DNA from: Calidifontibacillus erzurumensis
Lineage (GTDB): Bacteria; Bacillota; Bacilli; Bacillales; Bacillaceae_J
Assembly (NCBI RefSeq): GCF_013303125.1
Contig: NZ_JABTTE010000006.1
Location: forward strand, 1 to 64,000
Length of the DNA stretch: 64,000 nt
Reading direction: 5' to 3'
Shown: positions 50,241-59,278 of the stretch, piece by piece
How the letters are laid out: every line of letters starts with the position of its first letter
Numbering within the stretch: position 1 is the stretch's first letter
Position numbers and translations under genes: made by a program
Notes under the pieces: model-generated
What the model was told of the DNA's origin: nothing
The model's database searches: none
The model's input: only the letters and a program-made list of their open reading frames with translations

Positions 50241-50804
50241 ATGAGTTGTGGAAAAGGGAACCATCATCATCCAATATCTTCAGGTAACTGCGTATGTGAT
50301 GTTGTTCGTGCAATTGCTGATGCCCAAAATGAAGTGGAGGAAAATGTTTGTGATGTAAGCTGCGAAAGATCTATTGAAAGTTTATTAGACCCTGCAGCAG
50401 CTAATGATTTAAATACAGTGCCATTCATTCTTTATGGGAAGGATTTAAATCCATTCAAAGGTTTTGGTATCGATTTCAAACGTACGAAACATAATCTTCA
50501 TGATCCAGAGTTTGAATGCATTGAAAGCTATATTTTCCGGGTAAAAACTGTCGATGACGATTGCTGTGCAGTTCTTGAACTATTAGCCTTCGCTGACGAT
50601 GGCGGAAGAGGAGATAGTGGAAGAGGAGATAGCGGAAGAAGCGAAAGCGGAAGAGGAGGCCACAGACATCGCGATGACGACAGTCCATGCGATCAAATAG
50701 ACCAACAAAAATTAGAAAATTTAGTGGCAACAGGTATTTGCATTACTGTAGATCTTTCTTGCTTCTGCGCAATTACTTGCCTTCCAGCCGTATCCCTACC
50801 ATAA
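50241..50804 (+). CDS. cotY: Spore coat/exosporium protein CotY/CotZ with RGD-type insert
   Basis: A 187-residue CotY/CotZ-family protein: NCVCDVVRAIADAQNEVE, CDVSCERSIESLL, PFILYGKDLNPFKGFGID, DDCCAVLELL, CITVDLSCFCAITC. Within the second half lies an insert GRGDSGRGDSGRSESGRGG, about ten nucleotides repeated, making it longer than CotZ relatives. AAAGGAGAGG precedes the ATG. A sigma-K-like site (AC at 50162-50163, 16 nt, CATATTCTG) is upstream. It is probably co-assembled with the neighbouring CotZ-like protein. Confidence 0.88.
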   Translation: MSCGKGNHHHPISSGNCVCDVVRAIADAQNEVEENVCDVSCERSIESLLDPAAANDLNTVPFILYGKDLNPFKGFGIDFKRTKHNLHDPEFECIESYIFRVKTVDDDCCAVLELLAFADDGGRGDSGRGDSGRSESGRGGHRHRDDDSPCDQIDQQKLENLVATGICITVDLSCFCAITCLPAVSLP

Positions 50805-50902
50805 AAAAATGGCTTTCGCATCAGATTGGAGCCATTGCTCCAACTGATGCAAAATTTCCATAGCTGCTATGAATCTAATGAAAAAACAGTTGTTTTCATT
50901 CA

Positions 50903-50938
50903 TATAAAAAAGGAGACTGCCGTTATCCGTAGTCTCCT
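50903..50938 (-). terminator. Terminator after the Lsm-repeat gene at 51 kb
   Basis: AGGAGACT (50911-50918) pairs with AGTCTCCT (50931-50938); on the minus strand TTTTTTAT follows. A second hairpin, GCATCAGATTGGAGC with GCTCCAACTGATGC (50818-50850), ends the cotY-like gene. Confidence 0.8.
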
Positions 50939-50950
50939 AACTATATCTGA

Positions 50951-51616
50951 TCAAGGTAAGTGTATCGTTTTTATATGCCTTAAATTAACAAATGATGGAG
51001 TTTGCCTGGCGGTAATCAGTTTTACAATGTTATTTTCAATGACTTTTAATTGTCCAATTTTGTTATCATCCTGTCCAAGGTCAAGGATTACAATTTGATT
51101 TTTTAATTTTTTCAACTGTTCTTCAAATGTTCTAGCAAGGGTTAATTTTGTTGGCTGAATTGGAAAATGTTCCTTAGAAAGAGCGTAAGGTGCTTCTTGG
51201 TTGTGGTATGGAATGAACCACTTTATATGTTGAAGAGATACATAAACCGTTTTAAAAACCGGTGAATAAAACACTACATAGTTGGTCATCACACTAACAA
51301 TATATCCGTGGATCGTTCGGTTATTTGCAATATGAATCTCGGAAAAAATCCCTCTCGCACTATTTAACATTTTTCGAAAAGAAATGTTTTCATTTAAACT
51401 TTTATCGAGCTTTCCTTCAAATGGTCTTATATCGGTCGTATCATCATCTTTTAAATAGATTTTTTGAATATGGTTGCATGGAATATATAAAAAATCTTTG
51501 CCGTTATATAAAACGATAACATCTACACCGATTGTAACTAATAATCCTATATGGACAATATTTCCAGAAACTTCAACTACTATTTGTTTCGTTGCTATTT
51601 CTTTTAATAAATCCAA
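50951..51616 (-). CDS. Lsm-like repeat protein (DUF2642 type), probable spore surface protein
   Basis: A 221-residue protein made of three beta-rich Sm-like units. Similar motifs recur: VVEVSGNIVHIGLLVTIGVD, EIHIANNRTIHGYIVSVMTN and VILDLGQDDNKIGQLKVIEN. The closest pattern known to me is DUF2642, found in Bacillus spore coat-related proteins. It follows the ArsB/NhaD-type transporter gene by 19 nt and may share its transcript. Function unproven. Confidence 0.7.
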   Translation of the reverse strand: MDLLKEIATKQIVVEVSGNIVHIGLLVTIGVDVIVLYNGKDFLYIPCNHIQKIYLKDDDTTDIRPFEGKLDKSLNENISFRKMLNSARGIFSEIHIANNRTIHGYIVSVMTNYVVFYSPVFKTVYVSLQHIKWFIPYHNQEAPYALSKEHFPIQPTKLTLARTFEEQLKKLKNQIVILDLGQDDNKIGQLKVIENNIVKLITARQTPSFVNLRHIKTIHLP

Positions 51617-51635
51617 TCATCCTCCCCACCTTTTT

Positions 51636-52985
51636 CTATAAAAATAACCATTCGAACCAAAAATATAAACATAGTAAACTTACAATTAAACCGATTGGTA
51701 CAACTAATAACGTAACTTTTACATATTGGCTCCAAGTAAACGGAATTCCGTGTTTTCGTATTGTAAACATCCAAATTAATGTTGCCAAAGTGCCGATTGG
51801 TGTTAATAAAGCACCAATATCACTGCCTATCACAGCAGCCAAATAAGAGATTTGTAAAGTATTTAAGTCAATATTCATATCTATTAATGTCAAAGTGCCT
51901 ATCATAACAGCCGGTAAATTGTTAAAAAGATTAGACATAACTGTTAGAAGCATCCCCATCGTTAAGCTTGCATGAAACGGATCGCTTGCAACAGTTTCTT
52001 CTAAAAGATCGACCAAAAAATTTGTTAAACCGACATTTCTTAATCCGTATACTAATACATACATGCCAAACGCGAAAATAAAGATATGCCAAGGAGTGTT
52101 TTTAATAATATCACTTATACCTTCACGAGTTTTATACATCCGAATAGCAGCAAGGAGCACAGCACCAATGACTGCAACCCATTCAATCGGAATCCCCAGT
52201 GGAGAAAATAGGAAGAAGCTGCCTCTTGTAATAATCACAATTGAAATACAAATTTTAAAAAGTTGCCAATCGACCGTACTATCATTTTTTAACTCTTGAT
52301 GCGGACGATCGAAAAAATTGGAGTGGCTGCTGAAATGATTTGGAATGACTGAAATATTTCGTGGAATATCTTTCTTAAAGTACCAATACAACAAGAGAGC
52401 AATTGTCATAATTCCTATCATGGAGGGAACAAACATCATTTTTACATATCCATTTATATCTAAACCGACAATTTTTAATGCAATTAAATTGGCAATATTG
52501 CTGACAGCAATCGGAGCACTAGCTGCTGTAGCAATGATAGCACCAGATAAAAGGAATGGAATTTTTTGATAGGTTTTTAAATTTAATATATTCATCATTT
52601 GGATCAAAATTGGAGTTGTAATTAATATGCTGCCATCATTATTAAAAAATAATGTCATTAAAAAACATAAAGCGATGATATATATATAGAGCAACAGCCC
52701 TGAACCGTTCGCTCTTTTAACGATATGAAGTGCAACCCATCGAAAAAATCCAATACTTTCTAAAACGATGGACATGACAATCGTTGATAGAATTGTTATC
52801 ACTGCCCCGCTAATCATATTGGCAATCGTTACAACATCTGTTAGAGGAACAATTCCTACCATTAATACAATGGCTGCACCGATTGCTGTTGGGATCGTTT
52901 CATTGATCCCCTTCGGTCTCCACATAATAAAAAAGACCGTTAAAGCAAAAACGATGAGCATAACCGTATTTTGAAAATTATGCAT
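51636..52985 (-). CDS. ArsB/NhaD-superfamily ion transporter
   Basis: A 449-residue membrane protein with about 12 helices and the ion-transporter pattern MRPKGINETIPTAIGAAIVL, TILSTIVMSIVLESIGFF, ALCFLMTLFFNNDGSILITT, and a second half with LFNNLPAVMIGTLTLID and AAVIGSDIGALLTPIGTLAT. Family members export arsenite or exchange sodium, citrate or other anions. The asparagine/aspartate loops (FFNNDGS, FNNLPA) mark this superfamily. Without arsR or arsC nearby, arsenite is not favoured. Confidence 0.85.
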   Translation of the reverse strand: MHNFQNTVMLIVFALTVFFIMWRPKGINETIPTAIGAAIVLMVGIVPLTDVVTIANMISGAVITILSTIVMSIVLESIGFFRWVALHIVKRANGSGLLLYIYIIALCFLMTLFFNNDGSILITTPILIQMMNILNLKTYQKIPFLLSGAIIATAASAPIAVSNIANLIALKIVGLDINGYVKMMFVPSMIGIMTIALLLYWYFKKDIPRNISVIPNHFSSHSNFFDRPHQELKNDSTVDWQLFKICISIVIITRGSFFLFSPLGIPIEWVAVIGAVLLAAIRMYKTREGISDIIKNTPWHIFIFAFGMYVLVYGLRNVGLTNFLVDLLEETVASDPFHASLTMGMLLTVMSNLFNNLPAVMIGTLTLIDMNIDLNTLQISYLAAVIGSDIGALLTPIGTLATLIWMFTIRKHGIPFTWSQYVKVTLLVVPIGLIVSLLCLYFWFEWLFL

Positions 52986-53100
52986 TTATTTTCGCCTTCT
53001 TTGTCAATAACTCCATTCGTATTTCCCCTCCTTATATTTTTTCCTTTGATTTTAAATGAGTGCACTGACACCAAGAATCAATGCACTCTTTCCACATTCG

Positions 53101-53868
53101 TTATCTTCTTTTCTTGCGGTCTTGTATTTTCTTTTTCGCAAGCAAAATAGATTCATCATTTTTTTGGTTGTTTTCATTATTTTGTGATTTTGTTTTCTGG
53201 CGTACGCTTTTTACATGAAATTGGTTCACTCTTAACACTTCATCACGAAAAACTAATGTTAATAGTTGGTCTTTCACATCAACTAAAACGCCTTCCACAG
53301 CATCAGGACCACGATTAATCATTACAAAGTTATATTTCAATTTCTTAAACAAGCGATGCAATGAATTGACTTCTATAAAAGTCGGCTGAGCGATTTCTGT
53401 TGTATTGTCGTTTTCTTCTCCTTCATGTTCCTCATCTTCTTTTGCCTTTGGCTTATATTTCACACTGACGCCTTTCACATGCTCAAGATTGTAATAAATG
53501 ACACCTTCTTTGTCATGATAAAGGACTAAGTATTCATCCGTTACCCCGAGCAACAGCCCTTTTCTTGATTCCGGTCCGCCTAAATTGATTTTGACCTCAT
53601 GATCTTCTAGGTTTTCAAGCAGCTTATGGAAACGGTCTTCGTTATCATCAACATCAGGAATGTCTTCAATCATAACTGGCTTAGAGTCAGCAACAACATT
53701 TTTAATATGTTTTGTCTTATAATAAATAAAACCATCTTTCTTATTGAAAAGTTTTATATAATCATCGTGGACAGCTAATAATACTCCATGCCAAGATTCA
53801 GGACCGTCTTTGAAAGACTTTACCTCTTTTCCGATCATTGTTGATAAAAAAGAATTATCAATTTCCAT
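53101..53868 (-). CDS. Three-unit Lsm-like protein with basic tail, probable spore coat protein
   Basis: A 255-residue protein of three Sm-like units: VKSFKDGPESWHGVLLAVHD (about 17-55), VKINLGGPESRKGLLLGVTD (about 90-130) and VMINRGPDAVEGVLVDVKDQ (about 178-215). An acidic linker (EEHEGEENDNTTE) splits units two and three, and a Lys/Arg-rich tail ends it. It lies between CotO and an ArsB-type gene in the coat cluster. It is longer and more divergent than single-domain YuzF-like proteins. Function unproven. Confidence 0.72.
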   Translation of the reverse strand: MEIDNSFLSTMIGKEVKSFKDGPESWHGVLLAVHDDYIKLFNKKDGFIYYKTKHIKNVVADSKPVMIEDIPDVDDNEDRFHKLLENLEDHEVKINLGGPESRKGLLLGVTDEYLVLYHDKEGVIYYNLEHVKGVSVKYKPKAKEDEEHEGEENDNTTEIAQPTFIEVNSLHRLFKKLKYNFVMINRGPDAVEGVLVDVKDQLLTLVFRDEVLRVNQFHVKSVRQKTKSQNNENNQKNDESILLAKKKIQDRKKRR

Positions 53869-54035
53869 TTTTATTATCCTCCCTCATTTTTCTTGTACTA
53901 ACATTCCATTTGCACTAAAGGTACATTCGTACTTTATCTATATGTGACCTATTAGAAATTGGTATGAAGCAATCACCTATTTTGAAAAAGAAGAACAAAA
54001 AAAAAAAAACAGACTACATTTTTGCAGCCTGTTTA

Positions 54036-55889
54036 TTAAAAACTTTTTCGGTTTATTTCAAGAATGTCATCAATTTTCACTTCAACTCGAAAAGGTTTTT
54101 TCCGTTGGGCAATGATGACGTTGCCGTTTGCGTATCCGGCTATAACACCTTGGTAAGTATTTGCTTTAGTTCTTATTTCACATTTTACTTTTGGTACTAT
54201 AACTGGAAGATTAACAAGATATTCCACTTTTTCTCGGATAGACATTTCTTTGAATCGTTTTGGTTTATTCTTTCCTTGGTCAGGTTCCAAGTTTATGGCT
54301 TGTTGCTCAACATTGTCCACACTGTTTTCTGTTACGGATGGAGCCTGTTCTATATTTTGTGCCAATTGTATTCCATGTCGTAATTCCGACAATTTTTGAG
54401 CATTGATGATTGGAAGCGAGCGCTCCGTATGTTTTATAGTAGCTCTTTTTCCTTTCTCAAAGCTTGACCTAATACCGTAAGTTGAAATCATACGCCGTTT
54501 TAACGCTGCTGCCTCATTTTCTTTAGAATTTTCCTCTTCTTGAGTTTCCGGTATTTCTGTATGGTTAGCCTGTGGACTCATTAAGTGAACAGGTTTTCCT
54601 TCAACTACATCTTGTAAGCCTGGCAGTTTTTCTTTCAGTAAGTCTTTTAAAGTTTCTGGTTTTCTTTTATTTTTGACTGGTTTTTCTATCGGTTTAACAA
54701 CCGGAGTTGATGGATTGATTATTTTTTCTTCTACTGGTACTACTTGTTTCGGTTCGAACTTATTTTCTATCGGTGCTTCATGTGTCTCCAATTTTTTCTC
54801 AAATTTTTCTTCTACCATAGGAATAACTGGTTCAAAATGAGTCTTCACTTTTTCTACTTCTGGGGCAACATGAGTCGCAAAATAATTATCCAATTTTTCT
54901 TGTGGTTCAATGATCAATTTTTCTTCGATCGGTGCAGCATTGGAATCTACGGTATTCTTCATTATTTCTACTGCTGGTGCAGCATGAGATTCTACCTTGC
55001 CCTTTAATTTTTCTACTGCTGGTGCAGCATGAGATTCTACCTTGCCCTTCAATTTTTCTACTGCTGGTGCAGTATGAAATTCTTCGTTGCTCTTCAATTT
55101 TTCTACTGCTGGTGCAGCATGAAATTCTACCTTGTTCTTCAATTTTTCTACTGTTGGTTCAACGTGATATTCTACGTTACTCTTTAATTCTTCTACTGTT
55201 GGTTCAACGTGATATTCTACGTTGCTCTTCAATTTTTCTACTGCTGGTTCAACGTGATATTCTACGTTGCTCTTCAACTTTTCTTCGACCGGTGCAACAT
55301 GGGATTCTACATGATTCTTTACTTTGTCTTCAACCGGTGTAATAACCATTTCGAGGTTATTTTTCACTTGATCTTCTACTGGTGGAAAGAACAATTTCGA
55401 TTTGTTATTAACAGTTTCTTCCTTTTGTTCGTCATCTACTGATTTTCCTTTGTCGATTGAATTTGGTATTATGATTCTTCCTCTTTTTACTAATACTTTT
55501 TTTGTTCGCTTCTTTATTTTATTTAAATTCTTTTTAGGAACCTCCACTTTTTCTTCAAAGGTATTTTCCGTTACTTCGGATGTTCCTGTTTTTTGCAGAA
55601 CTACCTTTTGTTCATTTTCTTCGATTAAATCTTTTTTTGGTATCGTTTGTTCTTCGATAATTTGGTTTTTTTTTACGTGTGATTCTATATCTGAAATATC
55701 CACAGCTGTGCTTGATGATTGAACGGTTTCACTTACTTTTTCCGCTACTTCTTCGGTCAGCTCTCGTTTCTTTCTTGGACTGACTTTGACAACACATGAT
55801 TGCTGCATTTTAAGTTTGACAGGTGGATAAGCAGGCTGGGTTATATACATCAGAGGATTATTCACCGTATCTCCAATTTTTCTTTCCAC
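54036..55889 (-). CDS. cotO: CotO spore coat morphogenetic protein with expanded repeats
   Basis: A 617-residue protein. The C-terminal block about 545-617 (FKEMSIREKVEYLVNLPVIV, then KCEIRTKANTYQGVIAGYAN) is the CotO signature. The N-terminal Pro-rich start (YITQPAYPPVKLKMQQSCVV) also fits. Between them a Lys/Glu-rich spacer carries ten 15-residue units (171-320). CotO of B. subtilis is only about 227 residues, so this copy is almost three times as long. CotO is needed for outer coat and exosporium assembly. A sigma-K promoter lies upstream, and fabI follows on the far side as in B. subtilis. A weak T-tailed hairpin lies at 54007-54033. Confidence 0.9.
   Translation of the reverse strand: MERKIGDTVNNPLMYITQPAYPPVKLKMQQSCVVKVSPRKKRELTEEVAEKVSETVQSSSTAVDISDIESHVKKNQIIEEQTIPKKDLIEENEQKVVLQKTGTSEVTENTFEEKVEVPKKNLNKIKKRTKKVLVKRGRIIIPNSIDKGKSVDDEQKEETVNNKSKLFFPPVEDQVKNNLEMVITPVEDKVKNHVESHVAPVEEKLKSNVEYHVEPAVEKLKSNVEYHVEPTVEELKSNVEYHVEPTVEKLKNKVEFHAAPAVEKLKSNEEFHTAPAVEKLKGKVESHAAPAVEKLKGKVESHAAPAVEIMKNTVDSNAAPIEEKLIIEPQEKLDNYFATHVAPEVEKVKTHFEPVIPMVEEKFEKKLETHEAPIENKFEPKQVVPVEEKIINPSTPVVKPIEKPVKNKRKPETLKDLLKEKLPGLQDVVEGKPVHLMSPQANHTEIPETQEEENSKENEAAALKRRMISTYGIRSSFEKGKRATIKHTERSLPIINAQKLSELRHGIQLAQNIEQAPSVTENSVDNVEQQAINLEPDQGKNKPKRFKEMSIREKVEYLVNLPVIVPKVKCEIRTKANTYQGVIAGYANGNVIIAQRKKPFRVEVKIDDILEINRKSF
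54930..55379 (-). repeat. Ten tandem 45-bp repeats inside cotO
   Basis: The unit encodes 15 residues such as AVEKLKSNVEYHVEP or AVEKLKGKVESHAAP. Ten units run end to end from residue 171 to 320; the inner units are nearly identical at DNA level (two AVEKLKGKVESHAAP copies in a row). The charge pattern suggests an extended, partly helical rod. Confidence 0.9.
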
Positions 55890-55921
55890 TTTGCTCCCCC
55901 CTTACTCACTCGTTTCGTACC

Positions 55922-55949
55922 TAGTTTATGCAGCACCCATGATGAATGT
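55922..55949 (-). promoter_or_regulatory. Sigma-K-type promoter of cotO
   Basis: On the minus strand AC (55948-55949), 17-nt spacer, CATAAACTA (55922-55930), matching the sigma-K pattern AC-N16/17-CATANNNTA. The remaining gap up to 56313 holds no gene; the fabI terminator is at 56237-56278. Confidence 0.65.
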
Positions 55950-56236
55950 GCCCATAATTTTTCCATGACGAATAATTAGTAGAATTGTTTTGGACAAATC
56001 ATATATTTTTAATTGAAACCTATAAAACAAGGAGTTGAGAAATTTCTTTTCTATCAAGCTGATTAGGGGAATTCATCATGAAGCATTTTAGTTTAAATAT
56101 CTTACAATATTTTTTTAACATAAAACGAAAAATTAATAATGGGGCATTAGAAGGAAGTATGAAAGGAAAATAGGTAAAAAAATGAATGGGATGGTGGCAT
56201 TTGCCCTAAACTCCTAAATATAACGCACTAATTTTT

Positions 56237-56278
56237 AAAAAAAAGAAAAACAGCAAATTAGAGAATTCACTGTTTTTC
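56237..56278 (-). terminator. Terminator after fabI
   Basis: GAAAAACAG (56245-56253) pairs with CTGTTTTTC (56270-56278); T-rich on the minus strand side. Confidence 0.7.
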
Positions 56279-56313
56279 CGTTGCTTTTAAAAAAGCCATT
56301 CCTTATCCCATTA

Positions 56314-57087
56314 TTAAAAGCCAATAATATGATATCCGGAGTCAACATGGATATTTTCCCCGGTAATTCCTCTTGAAAGATCGCTAAATAAGAATAATGC
56401 AGTGTCACCAACTTCTTCTTGAGTTGTCGTACGGCGCAATGGTGCTTTTTCTTCGATTTCCTTTAAAATGACATTAAAATCACTAACACCTTTTGCTGAG
56501 AGCGTTCTAATTGGTCCAGCGGAAATTGAATTGACACGGATGCCATGCTTTCCAAGGTCGTTTGCTAAATATTTAACACTCGCATCTAAAGAAGCTTTCG
56601 CCACACCCATGACATTGTAATTCGTCATGACGCGTTCGCCGCCTAGATACGTTAATGTTACAATGCTTCCGCCTTCAGGCATTAAATCTTTAGCAACTTT
56701 TGCAACCGCTGTTAGTGAATAAGAACTAATATTATGGGCGAGTAAAAATCCTTCACGGGTTGTATTCATATAATCGCCTTTTAACTCTTCCGTTTTAGCA
56801 AAAGCAATGCAATGGGCAACACCATGAATTACTCCAACTTTTTCTTTGATTTGTGCAAAAGCTTGTTCAATACTTTCATCACTCGTTACATCACATGGCA
56901 ATACGAGTGAATCTTCTTGATCCAATGTTTCTACTAATTCACGTACACTTTTTTCCAAACGTTCACCGGCATATGTAAATACGAGCCTTGCTCCAGCCTT
57001 ATGTAAAGATTGAGCGATTCCCCAAGCGATGCTTCGCTTATTGGCAACACCCATAATGACATATGTACGACCTTGTAAAGAAATCAT
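56314..57087 (-). CDS. fabI: Enoyl-ACP reductase FabI
   Basis: A 256-residue short-chain-dehydrogenase-type enoyl-[acyl carrier protein] reductase: MGVANKRSIAWGIA cofactor loop, DVTSDESIEQAF, and the catalytic YNVMGVAKASL with Tyr-x6-Lys. It catalyses the last step of fatty-acid elongation with NADH. The ATG at 57087 follows GGGAGG; an in-frame ATG at 57135 has no site. Neighbouring cotO matches the B. subtilis order (yjbW-yjbX). Confidence 0.95.
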   Translation of the reverse strand: MISLQGRTYVIMGVANKRSIAWGIAQSLHKAGARLVFTYAGERLEKSVRELVETLDQEDSLVLPCDVTSDESIEQAFAQIKEKVGVIHGVAHCIAFAKTEELKGDYMNTTREGFLLAHNISSYSLTAVAKVAKDLMPEGGSIVTLTYLGGERVMTNYNVMGVAKASLDASVKYLANDLGKHGIRVNSISAGPIRTLSAKGVSDFNVILKEIEEKAPLRRTTTQEEVGDTALFLFSDLSRGITGENIHVDSGYHIIGF

Positions 57088-57352
57088 TCGTTCTTCCTCC
57101 CTTTTCAAACTTTTCAATCTTTTTAGTGCAAACAATTTTTTTAATCATCCCATTAAGTTTGGTAATAAAGGAAAATTATTGGGCCAAAAGATGGCCCAAT
57201 ATACTTCCATCCATTGTATTTGTTCTTATAAAAATACAATTTTTCCATTTTACATTATATCATATCTCTATCCGGTCTATAGTAATTTTTAGCAATTTGA
57301 ACTTCTATTAATAGTTTAAAAACCACTCATAATTTTTTACAAACTTCATCCG

Positions 57353-59194
57353 TCAATTACCATACTCAAACACTCGTCGCAACTCTTCCACATATTCTTT
57401 TGAACCAGTGACGATTAAACGGTCATCTAGCTGCAGTTCTGTATCACCATGCGGAACAATCGAATCTTTGCCGCGGAAAATCCGAACAAAAATAACATCT
57501 CCTAAAAAAGGAAAATTGCGAAGCAAAATTCCCGCATAACGCGGATTTTTCATATTAATTTGATACAAGGCGTTTTCTTCTGTAGTCAAAATATTGATAA
57601 GGCTTGGCGATTCTATCATCGCTTTTAACAATGTTTTCGTTGAGAAAATAACAGAAAACACGTCAATATTATGATTTCTTAATTTCTTTTCAAAATCAGG
57701 TGATTCTGCTCTTGCAATTACGCGGTCAATTCCGTATTGTTCTTTCGCATAAATAGCTATATCCGCATTCGTTTGATCATCACTTGTAAATACGACTAAA
57801 ACGTCAACATTAAAAACATGATTTTTTTCTAGTATATCGATAGAATAATCTTCAATTTCTACAATATGAAATAGCGAACTTGAATGAAGATTTTCAATTT
57901 TTTCCTGTTTTACGTGATAAATAAACGTCTCATAATGGTCAGGTGATAATTGGCGTGTGACCGGTAATGTCGTTTGATTAGCACCGATAAATCCGACTTT
58001 TATTTTAGGAACGGAAATATGGTGGTTAGGGAAAAATTTTCGAAACATGATCGGCGATAAAATGCTTGAAATGACAGCAACTAAAATAAGTGCATCTGAT
58101 TCTTGGGAGGAGAGTATTTCCATCCGTTCCCCAATGGTCGCTGCAGCAATGACAAGCGATAAAGTAGATGTTAATAAAAATCCAGAGGCTAAAACTGTGT
58201 TCCAATCAAACCATTTTCTCATTACAATAGCAGGCAAGATTTTTGAAACAAACAACGCAGCTAATAAAAGTGGGATTAATAATAAAATTTTAGCATCGCT
58301 AAACAATTCCCATAAATTTAACCGAACTCCAACCATTACAAAAAAGATTGGGATCAAAAATCCATACCCAAATGAATCAAGTTTATGAACCATGTCTTGA
58401 TTCGGCGAGAGAAGCGAAACAAGAACCCCTGCAAGGAACGCACCTAAAATATTTTCTGCACCAAGCGTTTCTGATAAGCCTACCAAAAGAATAATCAAGG
58501 CAAAAACAGCGCGCATATCAATTTGGATCGTTCCTTTTGCCATCGTTTCCAAAAATGATTGGTGCCTGAAATATTTTCCAACAAAATAAAGAAGCACACC
58601 AGCACCAAATAAAATTAGTAAAAGCCACATATTTCCTTGATCTTCGCCATACATGGAAACGAAAACAGCAAGCAGCACCATCGTGACTAAATCAGCAATG
58701 ACGGCTACTAACAAAATCGTTTGCCCGATCGATGTTTGCATTATTTGTGCTTCTTTTAATGTCGGAACAACTACACCTAAAGAAATCGTCGAAATAATTA
58801 AAGTCATAAATAAAGCATTTTTCACAAATCCTGTCCAAACAAACAATAGTGACAAACCATAAGCCAAAATAAAAATGCCAATAAAATATATGGATGCAAC
58901 CTTAAAAGTATTTACATTTTTATTTTCTTTTTGTTTGCCAGAAGCAAATACTGAAAAATCAATTTCGACTCCGCTTAAAAACATTAAAAAGATAATACCT
59001 AATAATGAAAGGGTTTCTAGCCACATATCAGAATGGACTAAATTAAAACCACTTTCTCCAATGATTAGACCAACTATGATTTCTGCAACCACGACTGGAA
59101 TCATATTTAATTTCAGTCGATGCAACAAAATTGGCGTAAGAAAAGCGGCCAAGAGGACTATGGCCAATGATGAAACAGACGCATGCGCTTCGAT
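57353..59194 (-). CDS. CPA2-family cation:proton antiporter with TrkA-type domains
   Basis: A protein of 604 residues from the TTG at 59167, or 613 from a possible ATC at 59194. Residues 1-380 are the twelve-helix antiporter domain (IPVVVAEIIVGLIIGESGFN, ISLGVVVPTLKEA, ENILGAFLAGVLVSLL). TrkA-N (KIKVGFIGANQTTLPVTRQL) and TrkA-C domains follow, so nucleotide or K+-linked gating is likely. No start codon of standard type has a proper site. GGAGGTG (59202-59208) is 7-9 nt before an ATC whose downstream reading IEAHASVSSLAIVLLAAFLT gives the expected N terminus. YjbQ-like in position. Confidence 0.85.
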   Translation of the reverse strand: MEAHASVSSLAIVLLAAFLTPILLHRLKLNMIPVVVAEIIVGLIIGESGFNLVHSDMWLETLSLLGIIFLMFLSGVEIDFSVFASGKQKENKNVNTFKVASIYFIGIFILAYGLSLLFVWTGFVKNALFMTLIISTISLGVVVPTLKEAQIMQTSIGQTILLVAVIADLVTMVLLAVFVSMYGEDQGNMWLLLILFGAGVLLYFVGKYFRHQSFLETMAKGTIQIDMRAVFALIILLVGLSETLGAENILGAFLAGVLVSLLSPNQDMVHKLDSFGYGFLIPIFFVMVGVRLNLWELFSDAKILLLIPLLLAALFVSKILPAIVMRKWFDWNTVLASGFLLTSTLSLVIAAATIGERMEILSSQESDALILVAVISSILSPIMFRKFFPNHHISVPKIKVGFIGANQTTLPVTRQLSPDHYETFIYHVKQEKIENLHSSSLFHIVEIEDYSIDILEKNHVFNVDVLVVFTSDDQTNADIAIYAKEQYGIDRVIARAESPDFEKKLRNHNIDVFSVIFSTKTLLKAMIESPSLINILTTEENALYQINMKNPRYAGILLRNFPFLGDVIFVRIFRGKDSIVPHGDTELQLDDRLIVTGSKEYVEELRRVFEYGN

Positions 59195-59278
59195 AAACGA
59201 ACACCTCCATCGTTTTTTTGGTGGTTGGTTTTATAATAAGTCTTGCTGTTTAGGTCGTTAGTGAGGTGCAAACCCTTA

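Noticed and set aside
54932-55342. Repetitive 136-residue plus-strand ORF
   Set aside because: It is the antisense image of the cotO repeats; it has no ribosome binding site and the sense gene is well supported.
54930-55379. Regular 45-bp units as a CRISPR array
   Set aside because: The units keep the cotO reading frame, vary by codon-like changes and have no separate spacers or cas genes nearby.
57178-57200. ATTGGGCC/GGCCCAAT hairpin as a FapR or riboswitch element of fabI
   Set aside because: It does not resemble the FapR operator. It may be a weak terminator of the antiporter gene, but the T tract is poor, so no call is made.
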